Assembly (NCBI GenBank): GCA_963665085.2
Contig: CAXXXS010000001.1
Location: forward strand, 1,860,001-1,924,000
Reading direction: 5' to 3'
DNA length: 64,000 bases
Source of the DNA: G963665085 sp963665085
Lineage (GTDB): Bacteria > Bacteroidota > Bacteroidia > Bacteroidales > JAAAOM01
Of this stretch, positions 1-8,531 are shown in pieces. Below the pieces are notes generated by a model. That model did not search any database. It was not told where the DNA came from and saw nothing but the letters and a program-made list of their open reading frames with translations. Made by a program: the position numbers and the translations under genes. Each line of letters opens with the position of its first letter. The first letter of the stretch is position 1.

Positions 1-1
1 T

Positions 2-115
2 TCTTATCATTTTGAATATCAACCATTGATTTTTGTTTTGGGTACACTAAATAGTATTCAGGATGATGTGAAATTAGCTGAGACAGAAGTCTTATCTTAT
101 TTAAGCAGAAATTAG
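2..115 (+). CDS. 3' end of an unidentified gene (partial)
   Basis: An open frame runs from the window edge to TAG at 113-115 and gives the last 37 residues of a protein, ending LSYLSRN. The acidic, helical-looking tail (DDVKLAETEVLSYL) does not let me name a family. It lies 10 bp upstream of the decayed serine-hydrolase gene on the same strand, so the two may once have been co-transcribed. The 5' part lies outside the window. Confidence 0.45.
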   Translation, partial: SYHFEYQPLIFVLGTLNSIQDDVKLAETEVLSYLSRN

Positions 116-125
116 AAATATAAAT

Positions 126-490
126 ATGAGCACGATTGTCATTTTTTTTAGTTTCCTGTTTTTCCAGGTAAATATAATGGCTCAGGAAGATCTACCTGTG
201 AAAATAGATTTCACCTTTCAACAATTTCAATCCTGGAAAACACCTGGATTAAGTGTAGCTGTTGTAAAAAACGGAGAAACCATTTACAGCAAAGGATTTG
301 GATTGTCCAATCTTGAGTATAATATTGAAAATACCGATACCAGTGTTTTTGATATTGGTTCTATAGCCAAACAATTTACAGCTACTACAATCTGGACATT
401 AGTTGAAAAGGGGGGGATATCTTCCAGAACTCTGAAGGGACAGTAAAAGATATAGAATTTATTAAGAAACCCGGTAGTCACGTTTTGTAA
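126..490 (+). pseudogene. Serine hydrolase / class C beta-lactamase-like remnant
   Basis: The reading frame starts with a hydrophobic signal-like segment (IVIFFSFLFFQVNIMAQ). It continues into the N-terminus of a beta-lactamase-related serine hydrolase: PGLSVAVVKNGE, then the SxxK nucleophile motif SIAK in GSIAKQFTA. After LVEKG it meets a run of seven G (410-416) and goes out of frame, stopping after 106 codons. Another frame downstream (to TAA at 488-490) reads DIFQNSEGTVKDIEFIKKPG, which resembles the C-terminal lipocalin-like tail of the same family. The central 250 or more residues expected of the family are missing, so this looks like an internal deletion plus frameshift. The motif and truncation are seen; the family name is inferred. 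Confidence 0.6.
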
Positions 491-502
491 ATTTTGGATT
501 TC

Positions 503-535
503 AAAAAGGCTCTCAATTTCTGGGAGCCTTTTTTA
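503..535 (+). terminator. Rho-independent terminator
   Basis: The stem AAAAAGGCTC / GAGCCTTTTTT surrounds an 11-nt loop. It is flanked by A and T runs, so it could act on both strands: downstream of the hydrolase remnant (+) and of the split lamin-tail gene ending at 581 (-). Confidence 0.7.
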
Positions 536-997
536 TATGGAAAGCATAAGAGATGAGTACGACTTAATTTTTCTGTTAAACTACCTGGCTAACACACATG
601 TCTCTTTCTCCTTGTGTACATTTCCAAACTGATCAAAATATTCAATGTAAAGCAAGTAGATTCCATTTAAGGCATATTCATTTTTAAAATTTTCGCCTCT
701 CCAAATAAATTCTCCTTCTGTTCCACATAAAAAGTTATTTGCTAATTGATTAATTAATCGACCTTTTGCATCGTATACCCTTATATTCATTATAATACCG
801 GCCTCATTTAGATGATATTTTATAGATAGCTCATCGTTATATCCATCAAAATTTGGCGAAAAAACTTCAGGTTCAACGGTTATTGGTTTGTTAGATTCTG
901 AATTATTAAGCAGTTGCGAGTTTGGCCAACCCGGGGTAGCATAATTTTCACTAACAGACGCAGACTGCCAATTGGTTTTATCAAGTGAAGAATTATC

Positions 998-1022
998 AAG
1001 ATTAATTTTCTCCAGGGAAACT
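998..1022. repeat. 25-bp target-site duplication of IS copy A (left)
   Basis: Positions 998-1022 are repeated exactly at 2625-2649, on either side of the IS. Both copies lie in the coding frame of the lamin-tail gene. Confidence 0.92.
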
Positions 1023-2624
1023 CCTGACTTGTCCCTTTTAGTGCGGTGCATTTAACTTTTCTATAAGTTCCTTCATTTTGTGAGTTGGTTCGGCTTTTAG
1101 TATTACTGTTTTGTTTGTGATCTGGTTCAATATTTCTCCATCCACAACTTTCTTTGATTCGTCGATGAATTTTCTAATTGACACACCAGTTTTTAGTTCG
1201 ATATGCTTTGCTATGACAAGCGCCATGAAGCAAATCAGTATATGCAATTTTATCGGTTGTTCCTTATAATGAAAGATGGGTCTTGTTTGTAGGTCATTTT
1301 TTGATATCCTAAAGTTCTGCTCTATTTTATAAAGTTCATGGTATCGCTCCATTATTGTTTTATTATTGGCAACCGATTCTTCCAGATTGGTATAATATCC
1401 TTTGACGCCTAATAGCTTCTGAGTCTTTTCAATAAGTGCTTCATTGAGTCCCATTTCCTGGTTTTTAATCCGGGTAAATTTCAACTTTTTGCTTTTCGAT
1501 GGTTTTGAAATTGCTTGTTTTGCTTTTTCGATTTGCTTCTCCATTTCGTATTTATCCTTACGGTACCTGACTGAAGAATAGCTACAAACCAGATAACCGT
1601 TATCCATTTTAATCCGTATGCTTTTACCATCTTCGCGGCTGATGTTTTTATCGATCGTCTCAAACAGTGCTGTTGGGATATTGCCAAGTCTGGCTCCAAC
1701 GATGTAGTTGATATTGTTTTGAACCAATTTTTGTACATTTTCGGTACTGATCATGGCAGCATCGGCCACTACGGTAAAATCTTTTACATTATTCCTTTCA
1801 ATAAAATCTTTAATGACAGGAATGATTGTGTGCCCTTCAAAAGTATTGCCTGAAAATACCTCATAGGCAACAGGGAAGCCTTCTTTACTTACCATCAGGG
1901 CTATGAGTATTTGCGGTTGTTGGGATTTGTTGTCTTTTGAGAAACCGTTCTTGCGTAACTCATCCTCTTCAAAAGTCTCGAAATACAATGTTGTTACATC
2001 GTAAAACAAAATGTCGAAATTAAAGGAGTAATGAACTTTTGCAAAATCAACAACCTTCTGTTCAATAATTTTCTTTAGCCCGATACAATTAGGGGCTATT
2101 TTGTAATAATTTTTGCGGCTATGGCTGAGGCTGAAAAATTGTTCCATCAATTCCAGTGAGCGGAGCTTCGATGCAGGCTCAAATATCCTTATTGTTACTA
2201 AATCATTTAATAACGCAGGCAGTTCATCTAACTTAATTTTATCCTGAATTGAACGGATCTGCTTTTGGAAAAAATGGTATTTGACTCCAAGAAATGTGCA
2301 ATGATTGAGATGCAACAACTTGTTGGGGTTTTCATCAGGGAAGATAGACAATTGTTTGGAGTAATCTTTGATCCATTCTTCTGCCAAAATCAATAAATCG
2401 CTTAATGCCCCCTCTGTGTGAGCAGAACCAATATGCTGCAAAATGACCCTTTTATTATTCCGGTAATGCACTACCTGTACAGCTTTTGCATTTGAGCCTG
2501 TTTTAACAACCCTGATTTTCATGCTAAAATAAACCTTAGTGCGGTAAATTTAGCATTTTTTAAAACACAAAACCTGATAATCAGCTGTTTACAACCGCAC
2601 TAATTCCCAAGGGTACAAGTCAGG
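1023..2624 (-). mobile_element. IS1634-family insertion sequence, copy A (1602 bp)
   Basis: The ends are inverted repeats beginning CCTGACTTGT, with a second matching block TTAGTGCGG. The element carries one transposase gene reading leftward and is bounded by a 25-bp direct repeat. It matches copy B at 19421-21022 in length and transposase sequence. I noticed only two single-base differences, both in the noncoding leader upstream of the transposase (GCGGTTG against GCGATTG, and TTTTAAAAAA against TTTTGAAAAA). Long target duplications of variable length are a known hallmark of the IS1634/IS1549 group. Confidence 0.92.
1038..2522 (-). CDS. IS1634-family DDE transposase (copy A)
   Basis: This 494-aa transposase of the IS4 superfamily, IS1634 type, catalyses cut-and-paste movement of the element. 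The visible catalytic residues are D175 (FYDVTTLYFE), D254 (VVADAAMIS) and E401 within the signature YHELYKIEQNFRISK, the Y-R-E-K region of the IS4 superfamily. Length is normal for the family. The frame is intact and the protein is identical to the copy at 19523-21007, so both copies should be active or were very recently active. Confidence 0.93.
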   Translation of the reverse strand: MKIRVVKTGSNAKAVQVVHYRNNKRVILQHIGSAHTEGALSDLLILAEEWIKDYSKQLSIFPDENPNKLLHLNHCTFLGVKYHFFQKQIRSIQDKIKLDELPALLNDLVTIRIFEPASKLRSLELMEQFFSLSHSRKNYYKIAPNCIGLKKIIEQKVVDFAKVHYSFNFDILFYDVTTLYFETFEEDELRKNGFSKDNKSQQPQILIALMVSKEGFPVAYEVFSGNTFEGHTIIPVIKDFIERNNVKDFTVVADAAMISTENVQKLVQNNINYIVGARLGNIPTALFETIDKNISREDGKSIRIKMDNGYLVCSYSSVRYRKDKYEMEKQIEKAKQAISKPSKSKKLKFTRIKNQEMGLNEALIEKTQKLLGVKGYYTNLEESVANNKTIMERYHELYKIEQNFRISKNDLQTRPIFHYKEQPIKLHILICFMALVIAKHIELKTGVSIRKFIDESKKVVDGEILNQITNKTVILKAEPTHKMKELIEKLNAPH

Positions 2625-4960
2625 AAGATTAATTTTCTCCAGGGAAACTCCTTTTATATCGAAAAGAAAATCAGAATGCATACGTTCTTCATATTCAAAA
2701 ATATCTATCGCTTGACCTGTGGAATCTAATAAAGCAATAATACCAGATGTGTTTGTTAACGTCGGAAATTTTTCGAGTTCAATATATAGTGCATCAGGAT
2801 TGATCGAATAATTGTTTGAAATCATTTCATTGCTTTCTGATAATACTGCAAGTTGGTTGGGAAGAAATAATGTTGAGCTTTCTATTATGTTATATGTATC
2901 GTATTCACCTGTAGATTTTCGTTTTCCCAGAGTGATGTCACTTATATCAATAAATTTATCAGTGTTGTTAATAATTTCCAGGTATTCAGGTTCATTCAAT
3001 TCCGGGTTAAACATAATCTCGTTAAAAACTACATCATTTAATTCCACATCCTCGGTTTTTGCAAACTGATAATTTATTCGGTTGTCAATCTTATTTCCCG
3101 AACAATCCTTAATACCCGATATATTTAATTCATATAATTTTTGTGAAGTGATAGCTTTAGATGAATATGCGATTATTGTTTTAAGATCCAACAATTTTTT
3201 GTTTTTAAATTGATTGAGGTTAAAAGATATGTTTTGTGCCGAATAGAGACTATCAATAGATTCATTAAAAAGAATTTGTATTGAAGTGTCTGAAGAAACA
3301 GAAATGTTTTCGATAATAGGAGAATCATAATCTTCATTGTCAAAAAAAATGCTGTTTTGTCTTCCCGGGGTCCCACCAGATATATCCTTACTTTCTGCCC
3401 AGTTATTTTTAAAATGACAAGGATTATCCGGATCAATAATTTCCATTGTCCATCCTCCCTGTTGTTTAATCTCGGAACTAAAAGCATCGTCATTATATTC
3501 AAGCTGATGAATAAGTTGTCCCTTATTATTTCGTAATGTTATTTTACCATTCGATTTTGTGATGTTGGGTAAAGAATTTACATAGGTAACTTTTCCATAA
3601 TCACTAAATTCTTCTACATCATTATCATCACAGACAATAAAATATTCTCCGGGCAAAATATATCCAGATTGGATATTTTGTTGATTATCATTTAAAAAAA
3701 TTGAATAGTTTTTTAATGAAAAAGGCTTTTTACTGCGATTGTAGATTTCGATGAATTCCTGTTCGGGTAGACTAACAGCAGGAAGAGGATCTGCCATAAT
3801 CTCCGTGATAACAATATCATTTTGAGAAGCTATGGAATATTGTATTGGAAGTGTAGTATCTTTTATAATATTACCACTCAAATCTGAAAATCCTGTTATT
3901 TTAAGTGAATATTGAAAATCTAATTCTAAAAGTTTTTCAAGTTGTATCTCTATAGATTTTGAATTTTCTGCATTAATATTGAATTTAATTTCTGGGGTTA
4001 TAGATATTGCACTTTCATTTATTGATTTAGGGTTGATTAACTCTGAAAAATTCAGCGTTATTGTATTCTGCTGGATATCTTTCACGAAAACATTTGGGAT
4101 AACTGTGTCAAGAATAGTATTTCCTTTGATTTCTAAATCATCAAACCATAATTTTTGATCTTGTGAAGAAGAATACTCGTAATAAACTCCAAAGTAATGA
4201 GCAATTTCTATATGGGGTGTATATAAACCGTTAAATGTAAATTTTTTGTTTTCATCTCCATTAATTGTAAGATAAATCATCCAATTTTCAGGAGGATAAT
4301 AGAAGATATTAATTTCTGCAAAATCATTTATTCCTATATTATCCTGCCAGTTGAAATAAGTATTGAGGATTTCTGTGTTATTTTCTCCTGATTTTATCCA
4401 AAGTTTCAGGAAATCATCAGAACCTGTGAAATTAACGCCTAGTACCAAAGCATTACATTTTTTTGATGGAGTTAATTGTTGGGCACTTTCATCAGCAAAT
4501 AGAAAAACCGACCAGTTGTTGGAAGAAGATGGAGGGTAGCTATGTTTAATTTTAAAATTCCACTCAATTGAATCTGTTAAATCAAAACAGCCAATAGGCA
4601 AAGCTATTTGGTCAATTCCTGATTCAGCATTGTCATAACTATGATGGAGTGAAAAATTACCATTGATACAATTTAAAGAAGAACATTCCCAATGTCCGGA
4701 ATCAGATTGTATCCATTCATCAATAGTATTATTTTCGAAATCACATGATACTTGGGTGTAAGCGTTTGAAATGTAAATTAGAAGTAAAAAGGTAGAGATG
4801 TATTTAAGCATGTTGGTTTTGTGTTATTGGTTTTAGCTGATAAATATCATACAAATAATTGAAATTATTAAGAAAAAACAAAAATTATTAGCAATTTTGT
4901 AGGCTTAAAAATCGGCAGATAAAAATTTGTTAAACAATTAAAAATTAAAAATTTAAAATC

Positions 4961-5968
4961 ATGAATGTTGCAATTGTAGGGGTCAGCGGGGCTGTTGGCC
5001 AAGAATTTCTTAAAGTGTTGGAGGAAAGGAATTTACCCATGGATGAGTTGGTGTTATTCGGTTCGAGCCGCAGTGCAGGTAAAGAATATACTTTCAAGGG
5101 AAAAACGTTAAAGGTTAAGGAATTAAAACACAACGATGATTTTAAGGATATTGATATCGCATTAACATCTGCCGGTGGCGGTACATCCAAGGAATTCGCT
5201 GAAACCATAACCAAACACGGTGCAGTTATGATCGATAATTCAAGTGCATTCCGTATGGACGAAGATGTACCATTGGTTGTTCCTGAAGTTAATCCTGAAG
5301 ATTGTAAAAACAGGCCAAGAAATATTATTGCGAATCCAAACTGTACAACTATTCAGTTAGTAGTTGCTTTAAAACCTATTGAGAATCTTTCTCACATTAA
5401 AAAGATACATTTAGCAACTTACCAGGCATCAAGTGGTGCAGGTGCAGTAGCAATGAAAGAACTTGAGAATCAAACAAAACAATTAGTCAACGGGGAATCT
5501 CCAACGATAGAGAAATTTCCTTTTCAGTTGGCATTTAACGTAATCCCTCAGGTTGATGTATTCACAGACAATGATTATACAAAAGAGGAAATGAAAACAT
5601 TTCATGAAACTCGTAAAATCATGCATTCGGATGTTGAAGTTAGTACAACTTGTGTTAGGGTTCCGGTTATGCGTGCACACTCAGAAGCTGTTTGGATAGA
5701 AACAGAAAAAGAGTTAACGGTTGAAGAAGTTCGCGAGGCATGTATTAATTTTAAAGGATTAACATTATTTGATGATCCTAAAGCTCAAAAATATCCTATG
5801 CCTCTTGATATTGCAGGTAAAGATGATGTTTATGTTGGAAGAATCAGAAAAGACTTAACAAATCCAAAGGGATTGGCATTATGGGTAGTAGGAGATCAGA
5901 TTAAAAAAGGTGCTGCATTAAATGCTGTACAGATTGCTGAATACCTTGTTGAAAATAATTTATTATAA
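4961..5968 (+). CDS. asd: Aspartate-semialdehyde dehydrogenase
   Basis: This 335-aa cytoplasmic enzyme reduces aspartyl phosphate to aspartate semialdehyde with NADPH. It sits at the branch point to lysine/diaminopimelate, threonine and methionine. The N-terminal Rossmann motif GVSGAVG (residues 7-13), the active-site cysteine C128 in NPNCTT, and the ASSGAG segment near 156 are all present. The length is the usual one. The gene stands alone between a divergent lamin-tail gene and the convergent hflX, separated from hflX by a shared terminator. Codon use and context are chromosomal. The identification is secure. Confidence 0.96.
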   Translation: MNVAIVGVSGAVGQEFLKVLEERNLPMDELVLFGSSRSAGKEYTFKGKTLKVKELKHNDDFKDIDIALTSAGGGTSKEFAETITKHGAVMIDNSSAFRMDEDVPLVVPEVNPEDCKNRPRNIIANPNCTTIQLVVALKPIENLSHIKKIHLATYQASSGAGAVAMKELENQTKQLVNGESPTIEKFPFQLAFNVIPQVDVFTDNDYTKEEMKTFHETRKIMHSDVEVSTTCVRVPVMRAHSEAVWIETEKELTVEEVREACINFKGLTLFDDPKAQKYPMPLDIAGKDDVYVGRIRKDLTNPKGLALWVVGDQIKKGAALNAVQIAEYLVENNLL

Positions 5969-5976
5969 AAAAGAAA

Positions 5977-6005
5977 ACCTTCCAGGTTTATAAAATCTGG
6001 AAGGT
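5977..6005. terminator. Bidirectional terminator between asd and hflX
   Basis: The stem ACCTTCCAG / CTGGAAGGT spans an 11-nt loop, with an A-rich run before it and a T-rich run after it. It lies between two convergent genes and can serve both. Confidence 0.85.
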
Positions 6006-6015
6006 CTTTATTTTT

Positions 6016-7242
6016 TTATTCTTCTGAAAACTCTTCATTTTCTTCTTCAAAATAATCAAATAGAAAGTCATTATAAGGGAATCGTGTTACATGAATTTCT
6101 TTTACCTTATCATAGATCGTTTTCTTAAATTCTTCAATGTTTTGTCTCTCTTTGGCTGAGACAAAGATGCAATTATCATTTTTAGCAATCCATTGCTTTT
6201 TAAGCTCAGGAAGAGAATAATTAGATTTTGTTTTTGGAGTTAAATCATCCTCATCTTTTTTAGTATAAGTATATGCATCTATTTTATTAAAGATTAAATA
6301 TGTAGGTTTATCAACAGCTTCAATTTCTTGTAAAGTCTGGTTAACAATATTAATCTGATCTTCAAAATTTGAATGTGAAATATCAACTACATGTAATAAA
6401 ATGTCTGATTCTCTAACTTCATCAAGTGTTGATTTGAAAGATTCTACCAGTCCGTGAGGAAGTTTACGGATAAATCCAACAGTATCTGACAGCAAAAATG
6501 GAAGATTACCAATTACTACTTTTCTAACAGTAGTGTCTAGTGTGGCAAATAATTTATTCTCAGCGAATACCTCTGATTTACTAATTAAATTCATGATAGT
6601 TGATTTTCCAACATTGGTATAACCAACCAGAGATACCCGTACTAGTTTTCCTCTGTTTTTACGTTGCGTAGATTTTTGTTTATCAATCTTTATTAATTGT
6701 TCTTTGAGTTTTGCAATTTTATCAAGAATAATCCTGCGGTCTGTTTCAATCTGTGTTTCACCAGGTCCTCTCATACCAATTCCACCACGTTGACGTTCAA
6801 GGTGAGTCCACATCCTAGTAAGTCTTGGAAGTAAATATTGATATTGGGCCAATTCTACCTGTGTTTTTGCATGTGCTGTTTTTGCCCGGTTTGCAAAAAT
6901 ATCAAGAATTAGATTTGTCCTATCCAAAACTCTAATTTTTAATTCTCTTTCAATATTTCTTAATTGAGCAGGAGAGAGTTCATCATCAAAAATGATTAAA
7001 TCAATTTCATTTTCCTGGATGTAGGTATTTACTTCATCGAGTTTTCCCGGGCCAATAAATGTTTTTGGATTGGGGGTATCTAGTTTTTGAGTAAATACTT
7101 TTTCGGTAATAGCACCAGCAGTTTCAGTAAGAAAAGCTAGTTCGTCAAGGTAGTCTTTTACCTCTTCTTCTGATTGATTGCCCTCAATAACACCAACAAG
7201 GACAGCTCTTTCAGTATCGTATTCTGTTAAATATCCTCCCAT
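6016..7242 (-). CDS. hflX: Ribosome-associated GTPase HflX
   Basis: This 408-aa GTPase binds the 50S subunit and helps split stalled or stress-arrested ribosomes. It shows the HflX N-terminal domain (FIGPGKLDEV; DDELSPAQLRNIE) and the glycine-rich linker GPGETQIETDRR near residue 158. The G domain follows with P-loop GYTNVGKST, switch region DTVGFIRKLPHGLVESFKSTL and the NKID base-recognition motif. The C-terminus is acidic. It is the first chromosomal gene downstream of tonB on the same strand, but a terminator at 7285-7305 separates them. Confidence 0.96.
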   Translation of the reverse strand: MGGYLTEYDTERAVLVGVIEGNQSEEEVKDYLDELAFLTETAGAITEKVFTQKLDTPNPKTFIGPGKLDEVNTYIQENEIDLIIFDDELSPAQLRNIERELKIRVLDRTNLILDIFANRAKTAHAKTQVELAQYQYLLPRLTRMWTHLERQRGGIGMRGPGETQIETDRRIILDKIAKLKEQLIKIDKQKSTQRKNRGKLVRVSLVGYTNVGKSTIMNLISKSEVFAENKLFATLDTTVRKVVIGNLPFLLSDTVGFIRKLPHGLVESFKSTLDEVRESDILLHVVDISHSNFEDQINIVNQTLQEIEAVDKPTYLIFNKIDAYTYTKKDEDDLTPKTKSNYSLPELKKQWIAKNDNCIFVSAKERQNIEEFKKTIYDKVKEIHVTRFPYNDFLFDYFEEENEEFSEE

Positions 7243-7284
7243 AATGAGAAAGAAAAGAAATTTAAATTATTATAAGATAAAAAA

Positions 7285-7305
7285 CCCCGGAAAAATAATC
7301 CGGGG
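7285..7305 (-). terminator. Terminator downstream of the tonB-like gene
   Basis: On the minus strand the hairpin CCCCGGA / TCCGGGG with a 7-nt loop is followed by six T. It follows the tonB-like gene and precedes hflX. Confidence 0.85.
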
Positions 7306-7354
7306 TGAATAATATATTTTGGGAGTTGGTTGGTCGAACTCTATCGACTTCCGC

Positions 7355-8038
7355 TTACTGAAGTACGAAAGAAATAGGGAAAGTAAACTGTACTTTTACA
7401 GCTTTACCCCTTTGTTTTCCTGGAGTCCATTTAGGAGAAGATTTAACAACACGTAAAGCTTCTTTATCTAAAGCTGGGTCAACTCCACGAACAACTACGG
7501 CATCAACAATTTCTCCTTTACCGTTAACAGCAAACTGAACGAATACACGTCCTGAAATACCGTTTTCAGCAGCAATTGCAGGATATTTTAAGTTTTGTTG
7601 AATCCAAACCCTGAAACCATTGTGGTCACCACCTTGGAATTTAGGCATGTCTTCTACAATAAAGAAAACTTCTTCTGCAACTTCTTCTTCTTCTTCTTCG
7701 AACTGAACTATTTCAACTTCCATGTCTTGATCAGCCTCAGCGTCGTCAATGACTAATTCATCTTCAATTTCGACATCGTCTTCAACAATAGTTAATTGTT
7801 CGATAACTTGTGGTGGTGGTGGTGGTGGTGGTGGTTTAACCTCCTGCTGACGAGTGATAGGAATAATCTCCTCCTCAATTTCAGCTTCGATCTCTTGTCC
7901 AAGAGTGTTAGTCATCTCAGGTTTACTAGTCCATTCAAATGCAATTAGAATAAGTGCAAGAACAGTAACTAAACCAATTTCTAGGAAAAGACCTTTCTTC
8001 TTTTCTAGATTTGCTCTATCTGTCTTTTTAACTTCCAT
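7355..8038 (-). CDS. TonB-family energy transducer
   Basis: This 227-aa inner-membrane protein links the proton motive force to TonB-dependent outer-membrane transporters. It has a short cytoplasmic N-terminus, one membrane helix at about 17-36 (LEIGLVTVLALILIAFEW) and a proline run (eight P near residue 70). A very acidic periplasmic linker (EDDVEIEDELVIDDAEADQ...EEEEEE) leads to the C-terminal TonB domain (GRVFVQFAVNGKGEIVDAVVVRGVDPALDKEALRVV). The acidic linker in place of the usual Pro-Lys/Pro-Glu spacer is common in Bacteroidota. It lies directly upstream of the tRNA on the opposite strand. Confidence 0.92.
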   Translation of the reverse strand: MEVKKTDRANLEKKKGLFLEIGLVTVLALILIAFEWTSKPEMTNTLGQEIEAEIEEEIIPITRQQEVKPPPPPPPPQVIEQLTIVEDDVEIEDELVIDDAEADQDMEVEIVQFEEEEEEVAEEVFFIVEDMPKFQGGDHNGFRVWIQQNLKYPAIAAENGISGRVFVQFAVNGKGEIVDAVVVRGVDPALDKEALRVVKSSPKWTPGKQRGKAVKVQFTFPISFVLQ

Positions 8039-8262
8039 TTTCCTTTTTATTTTTGCGGCATAAAAATAGAGATAAATGTTTTATTTGCCAAGCATATAAA
8101 TATTTTTCTGGTAAAAAAGAATTAATAATGTTAAATTAATGTAATAGTCATGCAATTAAGAGTTAGAGAATTAAATATCTTGCTTAGAAATATTATAAAT
8201 TGTGTGATTGATTACTTTTATTTTATAAATTCGCATTTTCTTAATTATTTAGATAAATAATT

Positions 8263-8336
8263 GGGGCTATAGCTCAGTTGGCTAGAGTGCTTGACTGGCA
8301 GTCAAGAGGTCACGGGTTCGACTCCCGTTAGCTCCA
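8263..8336 (+). tRNA. tRNA-Ala (GGC anticodon)
   Basis: A full cloverleaf can be drawn. The acceptor GGGGCTA pairs with TAGCTCC through a G3:U70 wobble, the alanine identity element. The anticodon arm is CTTGA-CTGGCAG-TCAAG, giving anticodon GGC. The T arm is ACGGG-TTCGACT-CCCGT and the discriminator is A. CCA is not encoded. An integrase gene begins about 200 bp downstream, so the 3' end of this tRNA is the likely attachment site. Confidence 0.97.
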
Positions 8337-8355
8337 CTTTGCTCTCGAACTTCGA

Positions 8356-8488
8356 GGGTCAAAAATGCCCGAAAGGGCTTTTTTTTATTGACTTCCAGCA
8401 AGACTCGAATTTTTCGACCGGGTCAACAAAAACTGGAAAAACCCGTTAATCGGGTCAAGTTTTGGGTCAATATTTTTGCTATTGACCC
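8356..8488 (+). repeat. Arm-type GGGTCAA repeats next to the integrase gene
   Basis: GGGTCAA occurs four times in direct orientation (8356-8362, 8420-8426, 8452-8458, 8464-8470) and once inverted (TTGACCC at 8482-8488). All lie within 133 bp between the tRNA and the integrase start. A cluster of short repeats beside the core site is what the N-terminal arm-binding domain of tyrosine integrases recognises. The palindrome CTCGAACTTCGAG at 8343-8355 lies just outside the tRNA and could be part of the core region. The repeats are seen; the role is inferred. Confidence 0.65.
8367..8386 (+). terminator. Terminator after tRNA-Ala
   Basis: A GCCC-GAAA-GGGC hairpin is followed by eight T. It sits 30 nt downstream of the tRNA, within the arm-site region. 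Confidence 0.8.
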
Positions 8489-8531
8489 GTTTTACCAGTA
8501 TATTAGCCAGAAACGTTTTAATATCAGTGCA

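Larger units (their letters stand above)
581..4811 (-). pseudogene. Secreted lamin-tail-domain protein, interrupted by an IS element
   Basis: The gene starts at 4811 with a signal peptide (MLKYISTFLLLIYISNAYTQ). A concanavalin/LamG-like beta region follows, then Ig-like repeats, two lamin-tail (LTD) modules (about residues 330-490, EIMADPLP...QEFIEIYN, and about 590-725, EIMFNPELNEPEYLEI), and a C-terminal FlgD/T9SS-like beta-sandwich (FSPNFDGYNDELSI...ALNGIYLLYIEYFDQFGN). The IS at 1023-2624 splits it. The 25-bp duplication on both sides is read in the same frame (GVSLEKINL). Removing the IS and one duplicate leaves 2604 nt, an intact 867-codon frame, so the insertion is recent. The product was probably a secreted or surface protein. 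The two fragments (2589-4811 and 581-1051) should not be annotated as separate genes. Confidence 0.85.

Noticed and set aside
581..1051. Open frame of 156 aa starting inside the IS terminus
   Set aside because: It is the 3' part of the IS-split lamin-tail gene. Its first eight residues come from the IS end, and the frame joins the upstream part exactly.
8388..8531. Longer integrase start (TTG at 8388)
   Set aside because: It lies within the terminator and arm-site repeats, and the extra 48 residues lack family pattern; ATG at 8532 fits better.
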